Positions 34,406 through 42,251 of a stretch of 64,000 nucleotides of DNA are shown here, piece after piece (within the stretch, counting starts at the first letter, position 1; each line of letters opens with the position of its first letter). Under the pieces are notes generated by a model that saw only the letters and a list, made by a program, of their open reading frames with translations, had not been told where the DNA came from and did no database searches. Source of the DNA: Halalkalibacter hemicellulosilyticusJCM 9152 (GTDB lineage Bacteria > Bacillota > Bacilli > Bacillales > Bacillaceae_D); contig NZ_BAUU01000002.1 of assembly GCF_000513115.1 (NCBI RefSeq), positions 1-64,000 on the forward strand, written 5' to 3'. The translations under genes and the position numbers were made by a program.

Positions 34406-35086
34406 TTAGTATGTTTGAATTTCAAACCCTTCGTCCTCCAACCATTCTGCGTAGACAACTTGTTTCGTACCAGCGATCCCTCGTTGAAATAGCTCTTTCT
34501 TTAGCCAGACACTATCCTTATTTAGCTTGTCAAGGCCTTCTTGTATTACTTCACCATCAAGTATTAAAATAACAGGAAACTTTACGGATGTAGGAGGCAT
34601 ATTTAAATCTTGTTGAGTTGGATAGCTATATTGGGATTTCTTTAATACACTAACGGAGCCATTCGTTTCTAATACTCCATATTCGACCTCTCTAATTGAA
34701 AAAACTCCTTGTGAACGAAGAAGATGGAGAAGTTGATCGAAATCAAGTTTATTTTTCTTTAACTCTGAAAATTGAATTTTGCCTTTTGCAATAATGAAGG
34801 ATGGTTTCCCCTCAAGTATACTTCTAGAGCCACGAAACTTTTGCGTAATCATCTCAATTGTATAAATAAGTGCTCCCCATAAAAAAACAGCGTAAATAAC
34901 GTAATGTAGACCGATATCTTTATCATAAATAGCATTCCCCACTAATTCTCCAAGAACTAATGCTGAGATGAAATCGAAAGGTGTTAATTGTGTAATTTGA
35001 TTTTTGCCAAGAATTTTCGTCAGGACGAGCAAAGCAAAAAATCCAACAAAAAGCTCAACTGTTAGAGAAAGAAAGTTTGTGTTCAC
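34406..35086 (-). CDS. DUF421 (YetF-type) membrane protein
   Basis: A 226-residue protein with three N-terminal membrane segments (LTVELFVGFFALLVLTKILG, FDFISALVLGELVGNAIY, YVIYAVFLWGALIYTIEMI) and a C-terminal cytoplasmic YetF domain (SFIIAKGKIQFSELKKNKL, DQLLHLLRSQGVFSIREVEY, VLETNGSVSVLKK). This is the YetF/YrbG/YdfS layout. DUF421 proteins occur in spore-resistance loci. One of three DUF421 genes in the window; it is oriented away from the spoVA operon and precedes the phosphatase-like lipoprotein gene. Confidence 0.85.
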   Translation of the reverse strand: MNTNFLSLTVELFVGFFALLVLTKILGKNQITQLTPFDFISALVLGELVGNAIYDKDIGLHYVIYAVFLWGALIYTIEMITQKFRGSRSILEGKPSFIIAKGKIQFSELKKNKLDFDQLLHLLRSQGVFSIREVEYGVLETNGSVSVLKKSQYSYPTQQDLNMPPTSVKFPVILILDGEVIQEGLDKLNKDSVWLKKELFQRGIAGTKQVVYAEWLEDEGFEIQTY

Positions 35087-35140
35087 CTAACTCCTCCTTT
35101 TCACCACACTTATAGATAGTTTGAGCGAGTGAGAGGAGAT

Positions 35141-35668
35141 TTATGTGAGTGAGTTTAGCTTGTTAAGCATTCGATCAAAATGTATGACAAGTTTTTTTGA
35201 ATCGAAGTGAAGCTGTCCTAGCTCGGTATTGAGGTCATTATTTTTCCCTTGAAAAATCGTTTTTATTTGCCTTGAATCTGTTAACCAATATTTTTCCACA
35301 TAAGAACGATAAGACGACCAATATTGATCAATAATTAAAGCAGCTTCACCAGAAAATAAACGACTAAGCTCATCTTCGGATAAACCATGACTTGTAGGTA
35401 ATTGCTCAATATATCTAGGGTGTAATTGTTCTTGTTGCTTCCCGACAGCTTCTCGTAAGCGATATAGCATAATCAAAACATGAGTACGCCTTTCTTCCTG
35501 TAGGTTCTTTTGTATTTCTGACTGCACGAATGAAAAGGGCTCTTTTAAATCGGTTATTTCGTTATGTAAATGTTCAATCATCTTTTTTATGTGCTTATAC
35601 GTAATAAATATAGTTATAAGGACAATAATTGTGCAAATGGACATAATCGTAATGGGATTGAAGAACAT
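35141..35668 (-). CDS. hypothetical membrane-anchored helical protein
   Basis: A 175-residue protein. One N-terminal membrane segment (IMSICTIIVLITIFITYKHI) is followed by a long, mostly helical domain (EHLHNEITDLKEPFSFVQSE, LYRLREAVGKQQEQLHPRYI, LIIDQYWSSYRSYVEKYW). I recognise no family. AAAAAAGGAG stands before the ATG. It is 54 bases upstream of the DUF421 gene on the same strand and shares the divergent intergenic region with the spoVA operon, which suggests a spore-linked role by context only. Confidence 0.6.
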   Translation of the reverse strand: MFFNPITIMSICTIIVLITIFITYKHIKKMIEHLHNEITDLKEPFSFVQSEIQKNLQEERRTHVLIMLYRLREAVGKQQEQLHPRYIEQLPTSHGLSEDELSRLFSGEAALIIDQYWSSYRSYVEKYWLTDSRQIKTIFQGKNNDLNTELGQLHFDSKKLVIHFDRMLNKLNSLT

Positions 35669-35706
35669 AAGATAAACTCCTTTTTTAAAAAGTTAAAATT
35701 TTCCTC

Positions 35707-35736
35707 TAATAGTTCATTCGTTATTTTATCAAAATA
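35707..35736 (+). promoter_or_regulatory. candidate sigma-G-type promoter of the spoVA operon
   Basis: TAATA (35707-35711), 18 bases, then CAAAATA (35730-35736) approximates the forespore sigma-G consensus GNATR-N18-CATNNTA. It stands 30 bases before the ribosome site of the first DUF1657 gene. Expression in the forespore is expected for spoVA operons; the match itself is imperfect. Confidence 0.35.
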
Positions 35737-35768
35737 TAATTGTACTAACGACTAAGGAGGTTGTGAAG

Positions 35769-35972
35769 ATGACAGTTGGTTCTAAAATGAAACAAACCAT
35801 TGCCGGGTTAAAAAGTGCTCAAGCGAGCTTAGAAACGTTTGCACTTGAAACGGAAAATCAACAAGCAAAGCAATTGTATCAACAAATGGCCCAAAACACA
35901 CAAAGTGTTATTGACGGCTTAACACCTAGAATGCAACAAATCGAACAAGAAGAGCCTCAATACAAAAGTTAG
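35769..35972 (+). CDS. DUF1657 domain small protein, first gene of spoVA-2mob-like operon
   Basis: A 67-residue helical protein beginning MTVGSKMKQTIAGLKSAQAS, with LETFALETENQQAKQLYQQM, the DUF1657 pattern. The start at ATG 35769 is 8 bases after AAGGAGG; GTG 35763 is too close. DUF1657 proteins are known almost only from spoVA-2mob operons of Bacillus and relatives, where their individual role is unclear. It opens the seven-gene operon ending at 39450; 92 bases, including an AGGAGGTTGCTCTACGTGAG hairpin, separate it from the next gene. Confidence 0.88.
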   Translation: MTVGSKMKQTIAGLKSAQASLETFALETENQQAKQLYQQMAQNTQSVIDGLTPRMQQIEQEEPQYKS

Positions 35973-36064
35973 CTTAAAGCAGGAGGTTGCTCTACGTGAG
36001 AGCCTCCTTTCATTATATAGAAAAATTCTTGGCCATACATAATGAATTGTAAGGAGAGAAGGTT

Positions 36065-36493
36065 ATGAAAAAGGTCATATGGGTTCTATTAGTATGTTGC
36101 TTTTATTTGATAGGGTGTCAAGTGAATACGAACGAAGAAATAAAATCATTGCAATTAAAGGATGTCATAGTTGAGCAGAATATGGCAAATACAGCGAAAG
36201 AAATTGTCTTATCAATGGATGAAGTTACCGAAGTAAAAGGGGTTTCGCACGGGAATTGCGTATATATAACACCTCATGTAAAACCACTTGACCGTTTTTT
36301 TCTAAAAGAAATAAGAAAAAAATCACATGATGCGATTAAGAAGAGATACCCAGATGCAACGGTACATGTTTCAACAGATGAGAAAATTTTTATTGAGATT
36401 GGAAAGCTTGAACAGCAATTGAAGCAACACTCAATTAGCGAAGAACGGCTGTCAAAACGGTTAAAAGAATTAGATGAAATGATGAAAGGGTAG
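36065..36493 (+). CDS. YhcN/YlaJ family spore lipoprotein
   Basis: A 142-residue protein. The signal MKKVIWVLLVCCFYLIGC ends in lipobox LIGC. The mature part has the YhcN/YlaJ core: AKEIVLSMDEVTEVKGVSHG, VYITPHVKPL and KSHDAIKKRYPDATVHVSTD. Members are lipoproteins of the spore inner membrane. Second gene of the spoVA-2mob-like operon, the position this family occupies in the described operon. AAGGAGAGAAGG precedes the ATG; 13 bases to spoVAC. Confidence 0.85.
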   Translation: MKKVIWVLLVCCFYLIGCQVNTNEEIKSLQLKDVIVEQNMANTAKEIVLSMDEVTEVKGVSHGNCVYITPHVKPLDRFFLKEIRKKSHDAIKKRYPDATVHVSTDEKIFIEIGKLEQQLKQHSISEERLSKRLKELDEMMKG

Positions 36494-36506
36494 GAGGGTA
36501 GTAACA

Positions 36507-36986
36507 ATGTCTCAAAATAAAAAGAAAAACATCTCGCCAAAACAAGATCAATATCAACAGTTAGCACAAAAACATGAGAAAAAAAGGCCTGTTATAAAAA
36601 ACTGTATAAAAGCTTTTTTAGTCGGAGGCTTTATTTGTGTGATCGGGCAATGTATTCAAATGTTTTATTATACTTTTTTTGATTTCACGCAACGCTCAGC
36701 AAGTGATCCGACTGTGGCAACGCTAATATTAATAGCTGTATTGCTTACAGGATTTGGTGTATATGATCGTTTTGCTCAATTTGCTGGAGCAGGAACAGCT
36801 GTTCCTGTGACGGGGTTTGCGAACTCAGTTGCCGCAGCTGCTATCGAGCATCGAACCGAGGGCTATGTTCTTGGGGTTGGAGGAAATATATTCAAATTAG
36901 CTGGCTCAGTCATTGTATTTGGAACTGTTGCCGCGTTCGTTATTGCATTGATTAAAACCGTTTTTATCCAATGGGGAGGACTGTAA
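36507..36986 (+). CDS. spoVAC: stage V sporulation protein AC
   Basis: A 159-residue integral membrane protein. After a charged N-terminus (SPKQDQYQQLAQKHEKKRP) come four to five hydrophobic segments with the SpoVAC signatures AFLVGGFICVIGQCIQMFYY, GVYDRFAQFAGAGTAVPVTG and ANSVAAAAIEHRTEGYVLG. SpoVAC forms the mechanosensitive part of the channel that moves Ca-dipicolinate across the spore inner membrane. The stop at 36986 is followed at once by the spoVAD ATG. Confidence 0.95.
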   Translation: MSQNKKKNISPKQDQYQQLAQKHEKKRPVIKNCIKAFLVGGFICVIGQCIQMFYYTFFDFTQRSASDPTVATLILIAVLLTGFGVYDRFAQFAGAGTAVPVTGFANSVAAAAIEHRTEGYVLGVGGNIFKLAGSVIVFGTVAAFVIALIKTVFIQWGGL

Positions 36987-38003
36987 ATGCTACAAGGACA
37001 TCAATCTTGGTCATTTGAACAGAAACCTGTCATTATATCAACCGCAACAGTAGGTGGGCCATTTGAAGCAAATGGCGCCATAGCAGATGATTTTGATATT
37101 CTTCATAGTGATTTATGGCTTGGACAGGAATCGTATGAAAAAGCACAAAAAGTTATATTAGAAGAATCAATTGTTCGCTCCTTGGAAAAGGCTTCTTTAC
37201 AGAAGGAAGATATTCAATTTATGATCACTGGTGATTTAATTAATCAAATGACGCCATCGAGCTTTGCGAGTCGAACATTGACCATTCCTTATGTTGGGTT
37301 GTTTGGCGCGTGTTCAACATCGATGGAGGGGCTTGCATTAGGAGCGTTACTCGTTAATTCAAAAAGTGCAAACCGAATAGTGACAGCCGCTTCAAGTCAT
37401 AACGCTGCTACAGAAAAGCAATTCCGTTATCCAACAGAATATGGTGGCCAGAAGCCTCCTACAGCGCAATGGACGGTGACAGCATCTGGAGCAGCGGTCG
37501 TCGCCAATTCAGGTGAAGGGCCAGTCGTAACGTCAGCAACGATGGGGAAAGTCATTGACATGGGACTATCAGATCCTTTTAATATGGGCGCTGCAATGGC
37601 TCCAGCAGCTGCAGATACGATTGCTGCTCACTTTCGAGATTTGAATTTACCAAACGATTATTATGATCTTATTGTCTCTGGTGATTTGGGGGAAATTGGC
37701 TTACCCATTGCGAAGGAACTGTTAAGTGAAAAGCAATTATTTATCGAGGATGATACGTTTCAAGATTGTGGTCTTATGATTTATCGAGAGGGACAGCCTA
37801 TATTAGCTGGGGCAAGTGGACCAGGTTGTTCGGCTGCAGTCGTCTATGGGCATCTATTAAAAATCATGCGCGAAGGTCGGTTAAAACGATTATTAGTTGT
37901 TGCTACAGGAGCCTTGTTATCACCTTTATCTTATCAACAAAATGAAACGATACCATGTATTGCTCATGCTGTTTCAATAGAAGCAGGAGGTGAAGGTGAA
38001 TGA
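36987..38003 (+). CDS. spoVAD: stage V sporulation protein AD
   Basis: A 338-residue thiolase-fold protein: [53 protein letters not shown]-type helices and [17 protein letters not shown]. SpoVAD binds dipicolinic acid on the outer face of the spore inner membrane and feeds the SpoVA channel. Length and motifs are complete. Its stop overlaps the spoVAE start by four bases (ATGA), so the two are translationally coupled. Confidence 0.95.
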   Translation: MLQGHQSWSFEQKPVIISTATVGGPFEANGAIADDFDILHSDLWLGQESYEKAQKVILEESIVRSLEKASLQKEDIQFMITGDLINQMTPSSFASRTLTIPYVGLFGACSTSMEGLALGALLVNSKSANRIVTAASSHNAATEKQFRYPTEYGGQKPPTAQWTVTASGAAVVANSGEGPVVTSATMGKVIDMGLSDPFNMGAAMAPAAADTIAAHFRDLNLPNDYYDLIVSGDLGEIGLPIAKELLSEKQLFIEDDTFQDCGLMIYREGQPILAGASGPGCSAAVVYGHLLKIMREGRLKRLLVVATGALLSPLSYQQNETIPCIAHAVSIEAGGEGE

Positions 38004-38350
38004 CCTTTTTGTTTGCTTTTATTGTTGGTGGGCTCATTTGTGTCATTGGTCAGCTTTTAATGGATGTAGGTAAATTAACACCTGCTCATACAATGAGTGC
38101 GTTAGTTGTAAGCGGTGCAATATTGGATGGTCTCGGTTTATATGAGCCTTTAATTGATTTCGCGGGGGCAGGTGCAACTGTACCTATTACAAGTTTCGGT
38201 AATTCGCTCGTTCATGGTGCAATGGCTGAAGCAGAACGTAGTGGAATAATCGGTGTGTTAACCGGGATTTTTGAAGTCACGAGTGCAGGTATTTCAGCTG
38301 CCATTATATTTGGTTTTTTAGCATCATTAGTCTTTAAATCAAAAGGGTAG
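38000..38350 (+). CDS. spoVAE: stage V sporulation protein AE (SpoVAEb type)
   Basis: A 116-residue membrane protein: [60 protein letters not shown]. These match SpoVAEb, the short membrane partner of SpoVAC. With SpoVAC and SpoVAD it makes up the minimal channel retained in spoVA-2mob operons (no SpoVAA, AB, AEa or AF). Twelve bases precede the next DUF1657 gene. Confidence 0.93.
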   Translation: MTFLFAFIVGGLICVIGQLLMDVGKLTPAHTMSALVVSGAILDGLGLYEPLIDFAGAGATVPITSFGNSLVHGAMAEAERSGIIGVLTGIFEVTSAGISAAIIFGFLASLVFKSKG

Positions 38351-38361
38351 GTGATTAGGTA

Positions 38362-38568
38362 ATGACGGTAGCGTCAAAGGTAGAAAGCGCGTTAGTATCG
38401 TTAAAAGCTATTGAGGCAAGCTTACTTTCTCTTTCACTAAAAACGAAGGAGCAGGAAGCGAGTGAAGCATTTAGACAAGCAGCTCTTAAGACAAGGACAG
38501 TTGTAGACGAAGTTCAAAAAAGAAAACAAGAAATTGAGTTTCAAGAACCGCAATATGAACCACAATAA
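38362..38568 (+). CDS. DUF1657 domain small protein, second copy
   Basis: A 68-residue helical protein (TVASKVESALVSLKAIEAS, LLSLSLKTKEQEASEAFRQA) with the DUF1657 pattern; it ends EPQYEPQ much as the first copy ends EPQYKS. Sixth gene of the operon, as in spoVA-2mob. The two copies are clearly related but well diverged, so the duplication is old. GTAGGTGATT provides the ribosome site. Confidence 0.85.
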   Translation: MTVASKVESALVSLKAIEASLLSLSLKTKEQEASEAFRQAALKTRTVVDEVQKRKQEIEFQEPQYEPQ

Positions 38569-38592
38569 GTATAAGTTTAAGGATGTGATGAA

Positions 38593-39450
38593 ATGCCTGG
38601 ATGGTTAGAAGTCATACTTCGAAGTGCGATCGGTTTTATTATCGTCATCTCAATAGGGAGATTATTGGTACGCAAACCAATTGGTGAAGCTTCAATACTT
38701 GAATTTAGTTTAATTTTAATCATTTCACTCATCGTAGCTATTGGTTCGTTTCAGTTGTCAATTCCATTTGGTTGGCCTCTCATTTCAATAGTAGTCTGGT
38801 GTGTAGGGATGATTAGTATCTCTTATTTAAGTGAAGTGAGTAAGAAAGTTCGAACTCTTTTCTATGGGAAAGGAGTTCCCATTGTTAAAGATGGAAAGAT
38901 TCTAGAAGATAATATGAAGAAGCAACACATAAATACAGATGAGTTATTACGCAAATTACGATCGAAAAATGTCTTTCAATTTGCAGATGTAGAATTTGCG
39001 GTTCTTGAAGGGAATGGGGAATTAAATGTTCTGTTGAAAAAAGAAACTCAACCTTTAACTGCAAAATTATTAAATCAAAACGTTCCGGCCATTAAAGAAC
39101 CCGAGACAGTCATAATGGACGGAGAAATTTTAGATGAACCATTAGCGACTAGAGGATTCAGTAGAGAATGGTTACAAACGGAACTAGAGAAAATGAACGC
39201 ATTAGTTGAGAATGTCGTTTTAGCTCAAATCGATGAATATGGACAATTAACAATTGATTTATTTGACGATCAGTTGACAGTCCCTAAGCCAACAGAGCTT
39301 CCATTGCTTGAAGCAAGTATCAAACAGGTTCAAGCAGATTTGGAATTGTTTTCATTAGATACAGAACAGCCTCAAGCAAAAAAACAGTATCGATGGTGTG
39401 CAGAACAAATGCAGGCTGTATATCAAATGGTTTCACCTTATACGAAATAA
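38593..39450 (+). CDS. 2Duf-type protein: DUF421 membrane protein with C-terminal DUF1657 domain
   Basis: A 285-residue protein. Three N-terminal membrane segments (VILRSAIGFIIVISIGRLLV, FSLILIISLIVAIGSFQLS, PLISIVVWCVGMISISYL) precede a YetF-type domain (GVPIVKDGKILEDNMKKQHI, LLRKLRSKNVFQFADVEFAV). The last about 50 residues (LLEASIKQVQADLELFSLDT, AKKQYRWCAEQMQAVYQMV) match the small DUF1657 proteins of the same operon. This DUF421+DUF1657 architecture is that of the 2Duf protein of spoVA-2mob, reported as the main factor raising spore wet-heat and chemical resistance. Last gene of the operon. Confidence 0.9.
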   Translation: MPGWLEVILRSAIGFIIVISIGRLLVRKPIGEASILEFSLILIISLIVAIGSFQLSIPFGWPLISIVVWCVGMISISYLSEVSKKVRTLFYGKGVPIVKDGKILEDNMKKQHINTDELLRKLRSKNVFQFADVEFAVLEGNGELNVLLKKETQPLTAKLLNQNVPAIKEPETVIMDGEILDEPLATRGFSREWLQTELEKMNALVENVVLAQIDEYGQLTIDLFDDQLTVPKPTELPLLEASIKQVQADLELFSLDTEQPQAKKQYRWCAEQMQAVYQMVSPYTK

Positions 39451-39453
39451 CTT

Positions 39454-40158
39454 TCACACATAAGGGTTTAGATGTTGTTTCGTTGTGTACGATAATTGGG
39501 TGTCTCCTGAACGTGTCATTGTGCAAAGAAAAATATCTTCAATACGATGAATCCCTTTATCAATAAGCTGTTGACGGAGGGATTCTTCTGTTGTGTTTAA
39601 GTGAGTAATCACTTCTTTCATAAATCGTCCTTCTACAATAACGGGATAAGCAATTGTGTCTATTTGATTAGGTAAATTGAATTCTTCTCTAGTAGGAGTA
39701 ACTTTGTTTGCTTTTTTTTGCACACTAAGCGAACCGTTTGCTTCGATAATGGCTGAATAAACATCCTCAATATTAAAAATATCCTTTTGGCGCAATAGCT
39801 GTAAAATATTATCAATTGAATATTGAACATTTTGTAGGTTTGCTTTAATTAATTTTCCATCGCGAATGACTTCAATTGGATGAAAGGTAATCCACTTGGC
39901 AAATGGTCTCCTTTTAATTAATAAGGTTGAAACAACTTTTTGAAAAAGAGCAATGACAACAATCGCAAAAGCTGTGTAAGTATGCTGAATACTTGGATCA
40001 GCAATATCAGCTCCTGTAACTGAAGCAAGAGTCATCATAATAAGAAAATCAAATACGGGCATTTGACCAATCGAACGTCTTCCCATGTATAATGTCATCA
40101 ATAAAAGAAGTGGTAAAATCGTCATGATTCTTCCGAATATTTGAAACAACTCTTCCAT
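39454..40158 (-). CDS. DUF421 (YetF-type) membrane protein
   Basis: A 234-residue protein with three membrane segments (IMTILPLLLLMTLYMG, VFDFLIMMTLASVTGADIA, TYTAFAIVVIALFQKVVSTL) and the YetF domain (PIEVIRDGKLIKANLQNVQY, DNILQLLRQKDIFNIEDVYS, AIIEANGSLSVQKK). It converges on the 2Duf gene with only three bases between stops, an arrangement without room for a terminator. It lacks the DUF1657 tail. It is the third DUF421 gene of the island and probably also spore-linked, by context. Confidence 0.85.
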   Translation of the reverse strand: MEELFQIFGRIMTILPLLLLMTLYMGRRSIGQMPVFDFLIMMTLASVTGADIADPSIQHTYTAFAIVVIALFQKVVSTLLIKRRPFAKWITFHPIEVIRDGKLIKANLQNVQYSIDNILQLLRQKDIFNIEDVYSAIIEANGSLSVQKKANKVTPTREEFNLPNQIDTIAYPVIVEGRFMKEVITHLNTTEESLRQQLIDKGIHRIEDIFLCTMTRSGDTQLSYTTKQHLNPYV

Positions 40159-40224
40159 CGTTCAACCCCCCATTTTTATTATTTTCTCTATAATAAGTTA
40201 AATTATGAGCTTGAAAATAATGAG

Positions 40225-40403
40225 GCCACTGAAAAAGTAAAAATCAACTTTTTCAGTACCTTTGATATGATTAGCAATGGCTTCACTCGTTGTTCGCTTG
40301 ATACGAAAAACCCACTCGTATCAAGCTTTTCAAAATAGGAAACGGTTACGCACATTGCTTAAAGGACATCGAAAAAGTTAAAAACCAACTTTTTCAGTGC
40401 CCT
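40225..40403 (+). repeat. dispersed structured repeat, copy B, with flanking hairpins
   Basis: Bases 40225-40360 align with the reverse complement of 19225-19357. The core holds GCTTGATACGA/CTCGTATCAAGC. A hairpin ACTGAAAAAGT/ACTTTTTCAGT (40228-40257) opens it, and a close variant, CGAAAAAGTT/AACTTTTTCAGTG (40370-40400), follows it. It lies between divergent DUF421 and dacF genes, so it does not serve as an ordinary terminator for either. The rest of this 367-base gap shows no gene. Confidence 0.7.
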
Positions 40404-40525
40404 TAAAGTAATAGAGGTATTTATTTTGTACTCATATCTTTGTCACCAAAGCATAGAATGGGCTAATAAGAGAATGTCAGGACAAGTTTAGTTGAATCCT
40501 ATTAGTCAAGGATGGGGATGGAGAG

Positions 40526-41665
40526 ATGGGAAGAAGAATTATATGTATTAGTATTGCTATATTGATGATTTTTTCTGTGAAATCGCAAGTTACACAGGCA
40601 GAGAATCGCCATGTGTCTGCTCAAGCTGCTATATTAATGGAACAAGAATCAGGTAGAGTGTTATATGAAAAGAATGCTCATGATCAACTGAGAATTGCTA
40701 GTATAACTAAGATTATGACAGCTCTATTAGCGATTGAGTCAGGGAAAATGAATGAAATGGTTAAAGTGAGTAATCGCGCTGAGGGAACAGAAGGATCTTC
40801 AATATATTTAAGAGCTGGAGAAGAAATGGCACTTGAAGATTTAGTATATGGTTTAATGCTAAGAAGCGGTAATGATGCTGCGGTTGCTATTGCTGAGCAT
40901 GTTGGTGGAAGCTTAGAGGGATTTGTTTATTTAATGAATGAGAAAGCAAAGCAAATTGGGATGTACAATACACTGTTTCAAAATCCTCATGGTTTAGATG
41001 ATCATGAAGATCACTTTTCCACTGCATATGATATGGCTCTTTTGACACAATATGCGATGCAAGTAGAACAATATCGAACGATTTCTTCTACAAAAAGTCA
41101 TCGCGTCGATGGGGAACAAATTCGCGTTTGGAAAAATAAAAACCGCTTATTAACAGAGCTGTATTCGTATTCAACTGGAGGAAAAACAGGATTTACAAAA
41201 CGAGCTAAAAGAACTCTTGTTTCAACAGCTGAAAAGAATGAAAACAAATATATCGTTGTAACGTTAAATGCTCCAAGTGATTGGCATGATCATATGAATT
41301 TATTTGAATGGGCGTTTGATCAATATGAAACCGAAACGATTATTGACAAAGGAATGATTAAAGGTATCGATCATCCCTTCTATAAAGATCGTATATATGT
41401 TCCTCATCCATTTCTTTATCCGTTAAATGATTCAGAAAAAAAATCGCTAGAACTTTCACTCACTCTTGATGATCCACCGCAAAAAAGTGGACAGGAACAG
41501 CGATTCGATCAACAAAAAGTAGGTCACTATGATGTACTAGTCTACAATGAGGTGATCGGTAGAGTTCCGGTTATTTACGAGGCTCCGGTTGAACAAGAAA
41601 AAAGCTTTTGGACGAATTTTAAAAATGTTTTTTCTTTTTACATTGGAGTGAAACCGTATGATTAA
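40526..41665 (+). CDS. dacF: D-alanyl-D-alanine carboxypeptidase DacF
   Basis: A 379-residue penicillin-binding protein (PBP5 class). The signal peptide ICISIAILMIFSVKSQVTQA is followed by the catalytic SITKIM (SxxK), RSGNDAA (SxN) and STGGKTGFTK (KTG) motifs, and a C-terminal beta domain. It trims the terminal D-Ala of peptidoglycan; in Bacillus, DacF acts from the forespore side in cortex synthesis. The location directly before spmA-spmB matches B. subtilis. GGATGGGGATGGAG precedes the ATG. Its stop overlaps spmA by 8 bases. Confidence 0.93.
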   Translation: MGRRIICISIAILMIFSVKSQVTQAENRHVSAQAAILMEQESGRVLYEKNAHDQLRIASITKIMTALLAIESGKMNEMVKVSNRAEGTEGSSIYLRAGEEMALEDLVYGLMLRSGNDAAVAIAEHVGGSLEGFVYLMNEKAKQIGMYNTLFQNPHGLDDHEDHFSTAYDMALLTQYAMQVEQYRTISSTKSHRVDGEQIRVWKNKNRLLTELYSYSTGGKTGFTKRAKRTLVSTAEKNENKYIVVTLNAPSDWHDHMNLFEWAFDQYETETIIDKGMIKGIDHPFYKDRIYVPHPFLYPLNDSEKKSLELSLTLDDPPQKSGQEQRFDQQKVGHYDVLVYNEVIGRVPVIYEAPVEQEKSFWTNFKNVFSFYIGVKPYD

Positions 41666-42248
41666 TAAAATATGGATGTCAATGTTAGTCATTGGCGTAG
41701 TTTTTGCAGCTATTAACGGTCGGATGTCTGAAGTGAATGAAGCCATTTTTTCAGGTGCAAAGGATGCTGTTACGATTTGTATTGGTCTCATTAGTATTCT
41801 TGTTTTTTGGTTAGGACTCATGAGAATAGCAGAGGTTGCTGGGATGCTTCGAGGTTTGTCGCGTTTAATGGAGCCATTCGTTCGTAAAATTTTTCCTGAA
41901 GTGCCTAAAGGACATCCAGCAATGGGATACATTTTATCAAATATGTCTGCTAACCTTTTTGGTTTAGGAAATGCCGCCACTCCAATGGGAATTAAAGCGA
42001 TGCAACAATTAAAGGAGCTAAATGGTCATAAAGATTCAGCAAGTCGATCAATGATTACCTTGTTAGCCATTAATACAGCTAGCATTACCTTAATTCCAAC
42101 AACTGTTATATCGATTCGTATGAGTTATGATTCTGTAGCGCCAACAGATATTGTCGGTACAACGTTAATTGCTACATTATGTTCAACATTAGGCGCCATT
42201 CTTATCGATCGATTTTTTTACTATCGTCGCTTAAGAAAGGGGCGCTGA
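41658..42248 (+). CDS. spmA: spore maturation protein A
   Basis: A 196-residue membrane protein: WMSMLVIGVVFAAINGRMSE, AVTICIGLISILVFWLGLMR, YILSNMSANLFGLGNAATPM and MITLLAINTASITLIPTTVI, a Gate-domain nucleoside-transporter-like family. SpmA and SpmB are needed for full spore core dehydration and heat resistance. The gene overlaps dacF and lies three bases before spmB, forming a dacF-spmA-spmB operon. Confidence 0.94.
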   Translation: MINKIWMSMLVIGVVFAAINGRMSEVNEAIFSGAKDAVTICIGLISILVFWLGLMRIAEVAGMLRGLSRLMEPFVRKIFPEVPKGHPAMGYILSNMSANLFGLGNAATPMGIKAMQQLKELNGHKDSASRSMITLLAINTASITLIPTTVISIRMSYDSVAPTDIVGTTLIATLCSTLGAILIDRFFYYRRLRKGR

Positions 42249-42251
42249 GTC

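Noticed and set aside
35769-39450. Mobile element carrying the spoVA operon
   Set aside because: No transposase, resolvase or clear terminal inverted repeats were seen at either flank, so no transposon is called.
40426-40480. Forespore sigma-F promoter for dacF
   Set aside because: Only loose matches (TCATA, GGGCTAATAA) at unsuitable spacing; not strong enough to list.
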